Shown here piece by piece: positions 11,726-22,459 of a DNA stretch of 64,000 nucleotides. The DNA is from Bimastos eiseni (lineage: Eukaryota > Annelida > Clitellata > Crassiclitellata > Lumbricidae), in the NCBI GenBank assembly GCA_959347315.1, contig OY365814.1:377001-441000 (forward strand), written 5' to 3'. The notes beneath the pieces are model-generated. The model was given only the letters and a program-made list of their open reading frames with translations, was not told the DNA's origin and made no database searches. Position numbers and translations under genes: made by a program. The stretch's first letter is position 1, and each line of letters opens with the position of its first letter.

Positions 11726-12034
11726 TTTGGTTGCGCTGCCTACTTACTTACTGCATGGTGGGATGTATCTGGTTAGGCGTGAGATGGACTATTAGCATTC
11801 TATTTAAGCACAATTAGGGGCAGCCATTTTGTTTATTATAGGGGACAGTATTCTTCGCATTTAACCCATTAGTAAGAACACCAGAATTGCATAGGAACAG
11901 CAATCATGAGGGTAATTCTGTAGTTTAGCGTACTTTAATCAACGAAAGTTTTATCAGAAAAAAATTAGCATATTTAATTATTTGGTATGAACAGATTTCA
12001 AACTTTAGCTAAAATTCAGATGGGATCAATGAAA

Positions 12035-12455
12035 AAGTGTAATGCACAAGTAGAAACTGGATTGATGAAAGAAATTAGACTGAAATGGAAGGTGAATCGG
12101 TGAAAATATCATGATTGATGCGAGAATGTTGTTACGATGTACATGGAATAGATGTAAACAAGGCCGTGTACGCTTGCAAAACCAGATTGCTGAAATGAAA
12201 TATACCTAAATGGAAGCCAGATTGATGAAAAAATATGCTTAAATAGAAGCTGGATCAACAAAGAGAAGTATGCATGAATGGAAGCTGGATCGGTGAAAAT
12301 AGCATAAGTTCGATTGATGACAAATTGGTGTCATAATGAAATATAGTAGAATTTCTTAACAACATTTTGTCTAATAAAATACTCTAAAACACACTTTTAA
12401 AATTCCTTTTATAGATCCAGCTTCCATTATCAATCCAGTTTCTACTTAGAAATAC
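12035..12455. repeat. 35 bp satellite, reverse block followed by a short forward block
   Basis: Reverse units (AAATGGAAGCCAGATTGATG, AGAAGCTGGATCAAC) run to about 12310. Two forward units (GATCCAGCTTCCATTATCAA, TCCAGTTTCTACTTAG) follow at 12413-12450. Confidence 0.65.
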
Positions 12456-12522
12456 ATGATATAATGAAATAAATAATTAAATACGCTAAAATACAGGATA
12501 AAAACCAAGCAATAATTAAATA

Positions 12523-13320
12523 GGGTGTGGGTAAAATGCGAACCGTGAACCGGCGAACTGGTAACATGCGAACCGATTGCGAATTTGTTTTCGAATGGCT
12601 ACCAAAAGTCACGTGACCATCTCGCACCTATGGTTGCCATATATATTTTTATTCATGCGGCTAAAGGTTTTCTTTTAAACAATACTAGCCATGACCCTCA
12701 ACCCTATCTATCAACTACACTAACCCTAATCCTAACCGTAACTGACCCTCACGATACCCAATGATGGGCACTTTTAACTACTGTAGTTATTAACTAGTAG
12801 TTATAACTACTATAGAACTAGTTGCGTAGTAGTCATAACTAGTTTTAAGAAGTAGTTAAAGAAATAGTTATAGCTACTTTTATCAAGTAGTTTTAAGTTA
12901 ACTACAATATTTCACATTAACTGCATTTTTTCCTATTTACTAATTCCGTCTTACAGGAATTTCTGTTACTTCACAACAAACATGGACATTGTCCATTATA
13001 GTCTCATGAGTAAATTCGCTATGTAACAGTTTCATTCAAATTTGTTAACTACTTATGTAGTTAACTACTTATGTAGTAGTTACCAAAGTAATTATAACTA
13101 CTTGCCATCTAAAGTAGTTAAATAGTAGTTATAACTACATATTATGAAAGTAGGCCTAGTTGGGAAGAAGTTGTAACTACTAGTCAAGAATGTTGGTGCC
13201 CATCACTGACGATATACACCCTGACCCTAACCGACCCTTACGATGCCTTAACCTGATCCGTTCGCGCCTATGGTTCACATTTTGATTCACGTTTTACAGG
13301 TTCGCATTTTACCAGCACCC
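12523..13320. mobile_element. Mutator-like non-autonomous element with 9 bp target duplication
   Basis: The inverted ends are GGGTGTGGGTAAAATGCG (left) and GGGTGCTGGTAAAATGCG (right, reversed). The 9 bp AATTAAATA is repeated exactly at 12514-12522 and 13321-13329. A 9 bp duplication with G-rich ends fits Mutator-like elements. One caution: the flanks on both sides also carry AAATACGCTAAAATACAGGA, a dispersed motif, so part of the flank match is older. It has no transposase. The interior holds CCTAA-rich sequence and a second, nested element. Confidence 0.55.
12759..13208. mobile_element. hAT-like MITE nested in the Mutator-like element
   Basis: The ends are CAATGATGGGCAC and, reversed, CAGTGATGGGCAC. 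The flanks ACGATACC and ACGATATA agree at 6 of 8. The 450 bp interior is filled with AGTAGTTATAACTACT-type palindromes and contains one TAGGCCTA. It interrupts the CCTAA-rich interior of the host element. Confidence 0.6.
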
Positions 13321-13339
13321 AATTAAATACGCTAAAGTA

Positions 13340-13716
13340 CAGGATTACCATCATGGGAAAGTAGGAGCCAGTTTTCCTTCTGCATGCTACATCGGATCAC
13401 CAATTAAGACTACACAATATGAAACCAACGTGACCTACATTTAAAAATTCGCACCAAAAAGCTCTAAGCTTACCAGTAAGAGGACAATGTAGTTTCGCTA
13501 AAATACAGCGAAGAACAACATTCGAAAAATAGACTAAGATCACAATTTTTACCCTTCCCGTCTAACAAAATACCGAAATATTAGTTCACATCAGAATTTA
13601 CTTTAAAATGGGAAAATGGCGAACGGATAAAACTCACTTTATCCAAATGAACATGGCTTTAATCAGAAGAAACCACCGACAAATCTGCCATCTACCGAAT
13701 GTAATCAATGAATTTA
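13340..13716. repeat. Dispersed repeat, copy 1 (paralogue at 25140-25460)
   Basis: About 330 bp is shared in the same order with 25150-25460, including GAAACCAACGTGACCTACAT, AAATACAGCGAA, AAAATGGCGAACGGAT and CCATCTACCGAAT. It contains the 65-residue frame at 13608-13805, which is not conserved as a protein between the copies. Confidence 0.65.
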
Positions 13717-14155
13717 TGGATAAATCCTCTGCGGCCGAAAATTCGGCCCAAAACGAGGAAGAAAATTACTTCTACGGTCGAACCCATAAAAAATTTAGCG
13801 AGTGAAGACCTCTGCGCATGCGCTACCAATGGCGCATGCGCACTGTTAAAAAACACCTGAAAATTTTAAACATACGTTGTGAGGTTCGTTTAGTGTAGAT
13901 TATGCATCGTGAGGATCGGTTATTCTCAGGGTTAGGGTTCGTGTCGTTTTTAGACACACGTGATCAGAAATAACTTTCGGCCATACAAGTTACGTTTTGG
14001 CGTTTTGAGGTGTTTTTAACAGTGCGCATGCGCAAATGGTAGCACATGCGCAGAGGTCTTCACACGCTAAGTTTTGTGGGCCTATGGGTTCGGCCGTAGA
14101 AGTAAAATTTTTGCTTGTTTTTGGGCCGAGTTTTCGGCCGCAGAAGATTTATCCT
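13717..14155. mobile_element. Long-inverted-repeat (foldback/MITE) element
   Basis: Two arms of about 140 bp (13717-13858 and 14005-14155) are inverted copies: GGATAAATCCTCTGCGGCCG on the left equals the reversed right end with one change. Both contain CTTCTACGG, GAAGACCTCTGCGCATG and GCGCATGCGCACTGTTAAAA. The loop is about 145 bp and has no gene. The related repeat at 25460 continues across the corresponding point without this insert. A target duplication is not clear. Confidence 0.65.
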
Positions 14156-14404
14156 TTGTTATACAGCATCAAATAATGCTCCAAATAATATATGCTGCCC
14201 GTGCTTACTGCGTGGTAACAATTAAGGATCATGACGACATTGGGCAAATGTGACTGTAGGCGTATTTTATTCGAAAAATATATAGGAAAATTATCATTTT
14301 TCATTATTTTTAACATTACTGCAAGCAATGTACCAAAGAAAAACGCTGAACTATCCCAAAACAGCATAATTAATTTCACAAAACCCAGCATCTATGCAAG
14401 CATA

Positions 14405-14665
14405 ATGATCTTTTCATCGATCCAGCTTTCATTTGGGGATATTTCTTTTCACCATTGAAATCATAAGCATAATTTTATTTATCAGGTCAGCTTCTACTTA
14501 CAGTCTTCTTTTCATCGATCCTGATTCCATCTAGGCGGCATTCTCTCGTCAATCCAGCTTCTACTGAAGCATATTTTCATCGATCCAGCTTCCATTTAAG
14601 TATAATTCCTCTCATCGATCCAATTTCTACGTATATATATTCTGCTATTCATCGATCCTTGCTCC
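14405..14665 (+). repeat. 35 bp satellite, forward block
   Basis: About seven degenerate units such as TTTTCATCGATCCAGCTTTC and CATCGATCCAGCTTCCATTT. Confidence 0.7.
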
Positions 14666-15238
14666 ATTAATCTACATTAGGCCCATATAGTTCTATGATA
14701 CCGTACTATTGCGGACATACTCTCTCACGCATACGCACGCACACAGTCAACATATATCTGTAAGATACCAACATGTTCAGCACTTATCTATTTACCTGTG
14801 TAACATATTAGATTAATTCCTTATGTGATAGACATTTAATACATTCTACGTGTTCGTGGAATTCAAGATGTTACAAGGCCAGCATTTCTATTACCGGTAA
14901 GAGGACAGCATGCAGCTCCCTAAGGTAAGTAGGTGCTGCACCACAAAGGCAGCGCCAAACAAGGGAAGAAATCCGAAATGCAATGCGCTGGGGAATGGGT
15001 AACCAATGTAAAATATTCCGCATATAAGTGGACATATGATGCTGTATGTCTGTTGAGTAATTGCTTGATATGATTATTTTGTGTGTACATTATTTACTCT
15101 AACTAATCTGAGGATGTGTTTTGTAATTTGTAATTTTGTGATCTTTGCTTGTTCATATTTGATGTGCCCACAGTGCATTTGCAATCGGTTCAATAAAGTA
15201 TATACTTACTTACTTACATTTCATGATTCCAAAGAACT
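14666..15238. other. Intergenic sequence downstream of the large zinc-finger gene
   Basis: No gene recognised. A TACTTACTTACTTA run lies at about 15202-15217. Confidence 0.4.
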
Positions 15239-15241
15239 ATC

Positions 15242-15247
15242 TTTATT
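15242..15247 (-). terminator. Candidate poly(A) signal of the large zinc-finger gene
   Basis: TTTATT on this strand is AATAAA for the gene, about 520 bp past its stop. The hexamer and its surroundings are kept in the duplicated fragment at 5347-5352. Confidence 0.5.
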
Positions 15248-15764
15248 TCTTATAGCAATTTTTCATGAATCTCTCACTGAACTAAATGTGGCAGGCTATA
15301 GGCGAGTGATGGGTGTGTGTGCTGACAAGCAATAAAGTGCATTGTCCTAATTTCTTGTTCTGTATATCAGCTAACATCAGGTCTCTCTCCTTGTTACTTT
15401 TCACAGTTATTCTCAAATATTTCATACCACTCCTGTATGCATATATATCTTTCAGTCATATGCTACCCTTTATGCACACACTTATGTTGTCATATCACAG
15501 GAAACAATACTAAAAATGCATGCAAGATAAAAAGTCATGTGCTTAAAATGGTCAGCCAGTTGCAAATGTATGTAAAAAAATACATTCATTAATATGCATG
15601 TAAAAGTGCAGATAAAATCATGGTAGGCTTTGAATCCACAGGTACATATTTCAATAGAGATGTTTCACCATTAGAAGAATTTCTTGCATAAGGTCCTGGA
15701 GAGTCTTGCTTTTGCAATCATGATATGCTTCTACTGTTTCAAAGCTTAACAATCTTGTCATAGT

Positions 15765-18700
15765 TTAAAGTTTTTGCCCTGCATGAGTTCTTTCATGGCG
15801 GTGTAGATAAGAACTAAGAGAGAACTTTTTCTGGCAAATGTTGCAGCTGAACGGTTTCTCTCCACTGTGGAGTTTCTTATGACATTGCATCGAAGAACAA
15901 CTCGAGAATGCTCTCTCACATACTTCACATTTATAAGGCTTTTCGCCCGTATGTGTATACATATGTTGTTTTAGAGTAGAAGACTCTGCAAAAGTTTTCT
16001 CACATAAATGGCATTTGAATGGCTTTTCTCCAGTATGCATTCTAATATGACTTGTTAGACTACCATGATTTGCAAATTCTTTTTCACATAATAGGCAGCT
16101 GTATGGTGTCTCTCCGGTATGGGTTCTCATGTGTATCTTCAGAGCATAAGATGTTGAGAATGTTCTCTCACATACCTGACATTTGTGTGGTTTTTCCCCA
16201 TTATGGATTCGCATGTGCTTCCTTAAATCACCAATTTGAAAAAACGACTTATTGCAAAGTGAGCATAAGTGTGACTTTTCTCCAGTATGAATTTTCTCGT
16301 GGTTTCTCAGAGTAGGAAGCAGTGTAAACGATTTCTCACAAATCTTGCAACTGTATGGTTTTTCTCCACTATGGGTTCGCATGTGATTCTTTAGGTGCTC
16401 GGCAATTGCAAATGACTTTTCACAAATCTGGCATATATAGGGTTTCTCTCCAGTATGGCTTCTAATATGACGTTTCAGATGCCTTAACGTTTTGAATTCT
16501 TTCTGACATAACTGACACTTGTACAACTTTCTCTCAGTGTGGATTAGCATGTGATGCCTAAAAGACTCGATGTTTTCAAAATTCTTATTGCAGTGTTCAC
16601 AAAAGCCAAGCTTTTCTCCAGTGTGAATTCTCAAATGCCTCTTTAAATAAGAAGCAACTGCAAACGCTTTGTCACAGAGCATGCATTTGTGTGGTTTTAC
16701 TCCAGTATGGTTACCCATGTGACTCTTAAGAGATATAGCATTTGCGAATGATTTGTCACATATCTGACATATATGTTGTTTTTTTCCAGTGTGAATTTTC
16801 TTGTGCAGTTTCAAGCTATCCAAACGTTTAAAGGCTTTACCACACAGAGAGCATACATGTGGCCTTTCAGTTCGATGGATTGTCAGATGAACTTTGAGAC
16901 GAGACAAACACGCAAAACCTTTCTGACATATCTGGCAGCAGAAAGGTCTTTCATCTGTATGGCTTCTTAGGTGCACGGTCAATCGGGACCTCACTGCAAA
17001 TGATTTCCCACATACGTCACATATGTATGGACTTTCTCCAGTGTGAATTCTCAAGTGGTTTCTCATGTCACTATCTATTCTAAATGTTTCTTTGCATATA
17101 TCACATTTGTACGGTTTTTCTCCAGTGTGAATTCTTCTGTGATTTTTCACAGAAGACTTGCATCTAAATCTCTTCTTGCATATCTCGCATTCGTACGGTT
17201 TTTCTCCAGTGTGGGAACGTGTGTGATTTTCCAAAGTCCATGACTTTGAGAATGCTTTCCCACACAACTGGCATTTGTACTTTTTCTCTTTGAAATGATA
17301 CACTGTGTGCTTCTTCAGCTTGTCTGCAGTATAGAATGCCATGGGACAATGCTGGCATTGGTATGATTTATCTCCAGTATGAATGTACTCATGGTAATTC
17401 AGGTCACAATGTTGTGAAAATGACTCATGGCAAAACTGACATTCATACGGCCTTTCGCCAGTATGCGTTTTCATGTGAACCTTCAGAGAAGAACTGCGTG
17501 AAAATGGTTTATGGCACAGCTGGCATTGGTAAGGTTTCTCTCCCGTATGTGTCCGCATGTGCGTTTTTAAACTATACAGTTTAGAAAATCCTTTCTGGCA
17601 CACCTGGCATGAGTGTGGTTTTTCTCCTGTGTGAGTTCTCATATGATACCTCAAAACAGAAGCTTTTGCAAATGCTTTTGGACATAACAGACATCTATAT
17701 GGTTTTTCTCCCGTGTGGGTTCTAATGTGACACTTCAGAGCAAAAGCTCTTGCAAACACCCTTGCACATATGTCGCATTGGTGTGGTTTATCATCTTTAT
17801 GGGTTTTCAAATGACGATACAGAGTGTCATATGATGCACATGTTATTGGACAAATTTCGCATAAATACAGTTTCTCTCCAGGATGTGTTTTCACGGGCAT
17901 AATCTGGGAAGATGAATTATCTAAATCATTAGGTTCTAACTGACGTTCGACCAATTTTTCTGTCAAACAATTGGTCATGTTGACTGACATCCAATCATTC
18001 AAAAGAGCATTTGTTTGGAATCCTCCTTGATCTATTCCTGTGATATGGTTAGCAATAGCATATTCAAACTCTGTTTTATGAAATAACTGACTTTCATTTG
18101 ATTTCTCATTAGAATGAAGTTCATCTGATAAAGCTTTTGATTCTAATTGGCAATGAAGCTGTTTTTGAACCTTATTGCTGGTGAAGACGACGGACTTCTG
18201 ATCATACAGAAGTGTTTGCGTTTGGCATCCTTCCTTGCTTACTTCTGTATGGCTATCATCATGGCCCTCAAAGTTTCCAGACTCTGGGCACACTTCAGGG
18301 CATAACAGGCCTTCGGATAATTTGTTACTGATATGAATAAGTAAGTGATTCTTCAGAGAGGTAGCTTTTGAAAATGAGCTGACACACAAATGACATCTGT
18401 TCACCTTCTTTCTGTGGATTTTCATGTGCATCTTCAGGTCACAACGCCATTGAAATGTTTTCTTACATAAGTTGCAATGGTGCACTTTCTTTCTTGTGTG
18501 AACATTCATGTGACGTTTGAGCATATAAGATTCTGAGAACTTGCTCTGGCACAACTGGCACTCATAAGGCTTTTCTCCTGTATGGGTCCTCATATGTCTG
18601 TTCAGATGACTAATGTGTGCAAATGGTTTATAGCATACCAGGCATTTGTGCTGTTTGTCTACATTACATTTACTCATATGATCAGATTTCAGATCATATG

Positions 18701-21700
18701 CTGATGCAATGTCTTGACAATCATTTGTCTTTTTTATTGTGTGATTTCTCATATGAACCTCGAGACTTCTAGACAATGTAAATTTTTTCGAACATAAATG
18801 GCATTCATAAGGCTTTTCACCAGTATGAGTCCAAGTGTGCTTCCTTAGAGTCCTACTGTCAGCAAAGGCTTTGGGACAAAACTGGCATTTGTATGGTCTC
18901 AGTCCAAAGTGAGTGTCTTCATATTTCTCTGCCATAGTGTTGATCATGTTGGCAGATAAATGAGCATGTGTACGCACATATGTTTGGAATTCTCCTTGAT
19001 CTATTCCTGTAATATGGTCATCCCCAGAATATCCAAAGTCTGGTTTATGCAATAACTGAGTTTCAGAGATCTCTTTAGAATTATTTTCGTCTGGTAAAGC
19101 TTTTGATTCTAATCGACAATGAAGCTGGTTTTCCATCTTAGTGGTGGCCATGATCAAGGACTTCTGATCACAAAGAGCTCCTAGTGTTTGGCATTCTATC
19201 CTGCTTACTTCTGTATGGCTATCATTATGACCATCAGAGTTTCCAGACTCTGAGCACACTATAGGGAATAACAGGCCTTCATATAATTTTTCACTTGTAT
19301 TAATAAGTAAAGGATGTCTATGTAATATTTCTCTGTGGATTCTCTTGTGAATCTTCAGATCACAATGCCATCGAAATGATTCTTTACATAAGTTGCATTG
19401 GTGCACTTTCTTTCTTGTGTGAACATTCATGTGACGTTTTAGAATATAAGATCTTGAGAATTTGTTGAGGCACAACTTGCATTGATAAGGCTTTTCCCCT
19501 GTATGAGTTCTCACATGTCTAGTAAGATTCCTCTGGCTTACATATGATTTAAAACATACCATGCATTTGTGTTGTTTGTCTACATTACATTTGCTCATAC
19601 TTTGGGACTTCAGATCATTTGCTAATGCAGGGACTTGACAATCGTTAGGTTTTTCAATTGTGCAATTTCTCAAATGAGTCTCGAGATTAGGAGACAATGT
19701 GAATTTTTTCAGACATAAATGGCATTCACAGGGCTTTTCACCAGTATGGCTGTGCTTCTGTAGAGATCTACTTTCAGCAAAGGCTTTTGGACAAAACTGG
19801 CTTTTGTATCGTCTCAGCCCAGACATAGTGTATTTTTGTTTATCTGACGTAGTGGTGATCATGTTGTTGGACATCCTCTCATTCGTAAGTGCATTTGTTT
19901 GGAATCCTTCTGGATCTATTCCTGTAATACGGCCATCTCCAAAACATTGAGATTCTGCTCTATGCAATAACTGACTTTCAGATGATTTCTCTTTAGATTG
20001 ACTTATAACGACTAATGCCTCTGATTCTAATCGACAATCAAACTGCATTTCTGCACTATTAGTGGTCATGATGAGGGATTTCTGGTTACATAGAGGTGTA
20101 TGTATCTGGCATTCTGTCTTGTTCTTTTCTGAATGGGTTTTGCTCTGATCCTCATCCATACACTGGTTGTACACTTCTGAGGAAAAGACGCCCTTTAATG
20201 ATTTATCACTTGCATGCATAAGTAAGTGATTCTTCAGAGAAGTAGCCTTTGAAAATGACCTCTTGCATACTGAACATCTGTGGAACTTCTCTCTATGGAT
20301 TCTCTTGTGAGTCTTCAGGTCACAATGCCATCGAAATGATTCTTTACATAAGTTGCATTGGTGCACTTTCTTTCTTGTGTGAACATTCATGTGACGTTTG
20401 AGAACGTAAGATTCCGAGAACTGGCTGTGGCACAACTGGCATTCATAAGGCTTTTCCCCTGCATGGCTTTTCATATGTCTAGTCAGATTCCTATGGCTTA
20501 CAAATGATTTGGAACATAAAGTGCATTTGTGTTTTTTGTCTACATTGCTCATACTTTCGGACTTCATCTCATATACTAACGCAGGGGCCTGACAGTCATT
20601 TGGCTTTTCTTTTGTGTGATTTCTCACATGGGCCTTGAGATTATTAGACCACTTGAATTTTTTTGGACATAAATGGCACTCATATGGCTTTTCACTAGTA
20701 TGGGTGTAAGTGTGCCTCTTAATAGACTTATGGTCACCAAAGGCTTTGGGACAAAGCTGGCATTTGTATGGTCTCAGTTCAGAGTTAGTGTCTTTTTGTT
20801 TATCTTCTATAGAGTTAGTCATGCTGGCAGACATCCGATCATTCGTAAGTCCACTTGCATGGAATCCTCCTGGATCTATTTCAGTAATACGGTTATCACC
20901 AGAATATTCAAAGTCTGATGTATGCAATAACTGACTTTCAGATAATTTCTCTTTAGAATGAATTTCATTGACTAAAGCTTCTGATTCTAATCGACAATGA
21001 AGCTGGTCTTCCAGCTTAGTGTTGGCCATGATCAAGGACTTCTGATCACAAAGAGCTCCTAGTGTTTGGCATTCTACCCTGCTTACTTCTGTATGGCTAT
21101 CATTATGACCATCAGAGTTTCCAGACTCTGAGCACACTTCCGGGCATAACAGGCTCTGATATAATTTTTTGCTGGTATGAATAAGTAAATGATTCTTCAG
21201 AGAGGTAGCCTTTGAAAATGAGCTCTTGCATATTGAACGTCTGTGTAGCTTCTCTCTGTGGATTCTCTTGTGACTCTTCAGATCACAATGCCATCGAAAT
21301 GATTCTTTACATAAGTTGCAATGGTGCACTTTCTTTCTACTGTGAACAATCATGTGCCGTTTGAGAATATAAGATCTTGAGAATTTGTTGAGGCACAACT
21401 GGCATTCATATGGCTTTGCCTCTGTATGAGTTCTCATATGTCTTGTCAGATTCCCATTGCTTGAAAATGATTTAGAACACAGCTTGCACATGCGTCGTTT
21501 GTCTACACTACAGCTGCTCAAATTTCCCGACTTCAGATCATGTGCTAATGTGGAGTTTTGATGATGATCATTTGGCCTCTTTGTTGTGTGATTCATCACA
21601 TGGGTCTTGAGAACATCAGATCGGGTGAATGCTTTAGGACATAAATGACATTTATAGGGCTTTTCACCAGTATGGGTCAAGTTGTGCCTCTTAACAGACT

Positions 21701-21794
21701 TAAGGTCAGCAAAGGCTTTGGGACAAAACTTGCATTTGTATGGTCTCAGTCCAGAGTTAGTGTCTTTATGAACTTCTGTCTGACTAGCCATCAC
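15765..21794 (-). CDS. Giant C2H2 zinc-finger protein with four N-terminal modules and a 25-finger array
   Basis: One uninterrupted frame of about 2,000 residues. Residues ~17-1300 hold four tandem modules of about 310-325 residues. Each has two fingers (starting RPYKC-FCPKAFAD), a short spacer with a DKQHKC finger, three more fingers (LNKFSRSYILKRHM, HQCNLCKESFRWHCDLK, SFSKATSLKNHLL) and a finger-free linker (DQKSLIM, LESEAL, SESQLLH, ITGID-GGF). Residues ~1300-2009 are 25 fingers in a row, mostly with TGEKP linkers. About 45 fingers have intact C2H2 ligands. Module 3 has lost ligands in its first two fingers and all of its sixth. No KRAB, SCAN, BTB or ZAD domain is present. It is probably a nuclear DNA-binding protein; the target is unknown. 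The frame's first codon is GTG; the first ATG is at 21791. The frame stays open about 25 codons further upstream to a TAG-type acceptor context, so a 5' exon is possible. Confidence 0.9.
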   Translation of the reverse strand: MMASQTEVHKDTNSGLRPYKCKFCPKAFADLKSVKRHNLTHTGEKPYKCHLCPKAFTRSDVLKTHVMNHTTKRPNDHHQNSTLAHDLKSGNLSSCSVDKRRMCKLCSKSFSSNGNLTRHMRTHTEAKPYECQLCLNKFSRSYILKRHMIVHSRKKVHHCNLCKESFRWHCDLKSHKRIHREKLHRRSICKSSFSKATSLKNHLLIHTSKKLYQSLLCPEVCSESGNSDGHNDSHTEVSRVECQTLGALCDQKSLIMANTKLEDQLHCRLESEALVNEIHSKEKLSESQLLHTSDFEYSGDNRITEIDPGGFHASGLTNDRMSASMTNSIEDKQKDTNSELRPYKCQLCPKAFGDHKSIKRHTYTHTSEKPYECHLCPKKFKWSNNLKAHVRNHTKEKPNDCQAPALVYEMKSESMSNVDKKHKCTLCSKSFVSHRNLTRHMKSHAGEKPYECQLCHSQFSESYVLKRHMNVHTRKKVHQCNLCKESFRWHCDLKTHKRIHREKFHRCSVCKRSFSKATSLKNHLLMHASDKSLKGVFSSEVYNQCMDEDQSKTHSEKNKTECQIHTPLCNQKSLIMTTNSAEMQFDCRLESEALVVISQSKEKSSESQLLHRAESQCFGDGRITGIDPEGFQTNALTNERMSNNMITTTSDKQKYTMSGLRRYKSQFCPKAFAESRSLQKHSHTGEKPCECHLCLKKFTLSPNLETHLRNCTIEKPNDCQVPALANDLKSQSMSKCNVDKQHKCMVCFKSYVSQRNLTRHVRTHTGEKPYQCKLCLNKFSRSYILKRHMNVHTRKKVHQCNLCKESFRWHCDLKIHKRIHREILHRHPLLINTSEKLYEGLLFPIVCSESGNSDGHNDSHTEVSRIECQTLGALCDQKSLIMATTKMENQLHCRLESKALPDENNSKEISETQLLHKPDFGYSGDDHITGIDQGEFQTYVRTHAHLSANMINTMAEKYEDTHFGLRPYKCQFCPKAFADSRTLRKHTWTHTGEKPYECHLCSKKFTLSRSLEVHMRNHTIKKTNDCQDIASAYDLKSDHMSKCNVDKQHKCLVCYKPFAHISHLNRHMRTHTGEKPYECQLCQSKFSESYMLKRHMNVHTRKKVHHCNLCKKTFQWRCDLKMHMKIHRKKVNRCHLCVSSFSKATSLKNHLLIHISNKLSEGLLCPEVCPESGNFEGHDDSHTEVSKEGCQTQTLLYDQKSVVFTSNKVQKQLHCQLESKALSDELHSNEKSNESQLFHKTEFEYAIANHITGIDQGGFQTNALLNDWMSVNMTNCLTEKLVERQLEPNDLDNSSSQIMPVKTHPGEKLYLCEICPITCASYDTLYRHLKTHKDDKPHQCDICARVFARAFALKCHIRTHTGEKPYRCLLCPKAFAKASVLRYHMRTHTGEKPHSCQVCQKGFSKLYSLKTHMRTHTGEKPYQCQLCHKPFSRSSSLKVHMKTHTGERPYECQFCHESFSQHCDLNYHEYIHTGDKSYQCQHCPMAFYTADKLKKHTVYHFKEKKYKCQLCGKAFSKSWTLENHTRSHTGEKPYECEICKKRFRCKSSVKNHRRIHTGEKPYKCDICKETFRIDSDMRNHLRIHTGESPYICDVCGKSFAVRSRLTVHLRSHTDERPFCCQICQKGFACLSRLKVHLTIHRTERPHVCSLCGKAFKRLDSLKLHKKIHTGKKQHICQICDKSFANAISLKSHMGNHTGVKPHKCMLCDKAFAVASYLKRHLRIHTGEKLGFCEHCNKNFENIESFRHHMLIHTERKLYKCQLCQKEFKTLRHLKRHIRSHTGEKPYICQICEKSFAIAEHLKNHMRTHSGEKPYSCKICEKSFTLLPTLRNHEKIHTGEKSHLCSLCNKSFFQIGDLRKHMRIHNGEKPHKCQVCERTFSTSYALKIHMRTHTGETPYSCLLCEKEFANHGSLTSHIRMHTGEKPFKCHLCEKTFAESSTLKQHMYTHTGEKPYKCEVCERAFSSCSSMQCHKKLHSGEKPFSCNICQKKFSLSSYLHRHERTHAGQKL

Positions 21795-22199
21795 TTGTGA
21801 TATGCCATGGACGTTTCCCTGAATGATGGATCTGCCTGATGTTTTAAGCCAAAACGCTAAATAAGAATGTTACATGAAGCCTTTGCTATTGTAGTACGCA
21901 GCCAAATATGGCTAAACTGCTTTTGTTGATCACTACATCGACAATGAAGAAATTACTTGCAGCTGTACAGCTGTTAAATAATGTGTAGTATTGGAATGCT
22001 CATCCAATGGCTTCATCAAAAGACTTGCTTGTTCATCTGCACCTTTGATAATTCAGTAAAGCACATGATGAGAGCAACGTCTGGCACATGCTGAAATAAA
22101 AAAAAACAATCACTTAATATATTACAGAGTAAAGTTTTAGAAGTAAATTCCAGAACATGACAGTTTTATCAAAAATATTTTTTTTCAATCATGTAGAAT

Positions 22200-22445
22200 A
22201 AATTAGAAGCAACCTAGTTCAGGATTCTGTAGCATAACATACCCACGAATTACTACTCTGTAAAGTATATCTGTATCACAACCTAAAAGCCAATTATACA
22301 AAAGGTTTCTAGGATACAAATTCTCGTATAACTGTAGCTTAGCATATTTTATTATTTCATTATTCATATCTTGTAGTTCAATGATACAAATTCTGGTAAA
22401 ACTGTAGCTTAGCATATTATATTAGTTCATTGTTCAAATCCTTTA
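22200..22445. repeat. Short tandem duplication upstream of the zinc-finger gene
   Basis: A unit of about 70-80 bp (GATACAAATTCT-GTA-AACTG then TAGCTTAGCATATT) occurs twice, at about 22313 and 22382. The 22245-22306 part is the sequence found fused to the last finger at 8250-8322. Confidence 0.6.
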
Positions 22446-22459
22446 GCTTAGCATGCATT

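Noticed and set aside
12690..13260. Interstitial telomere repeat (CCCTAA)n
   Set aside because: The CCTAA units are irregular and lie inside a non-autonomous element; there is no clean telomeric array.
16052..20934. Plus-strand frames inside the large zinc-finger gene
   Set aside because: Antisense shadows of the repeated finger code, with no domain of their own.
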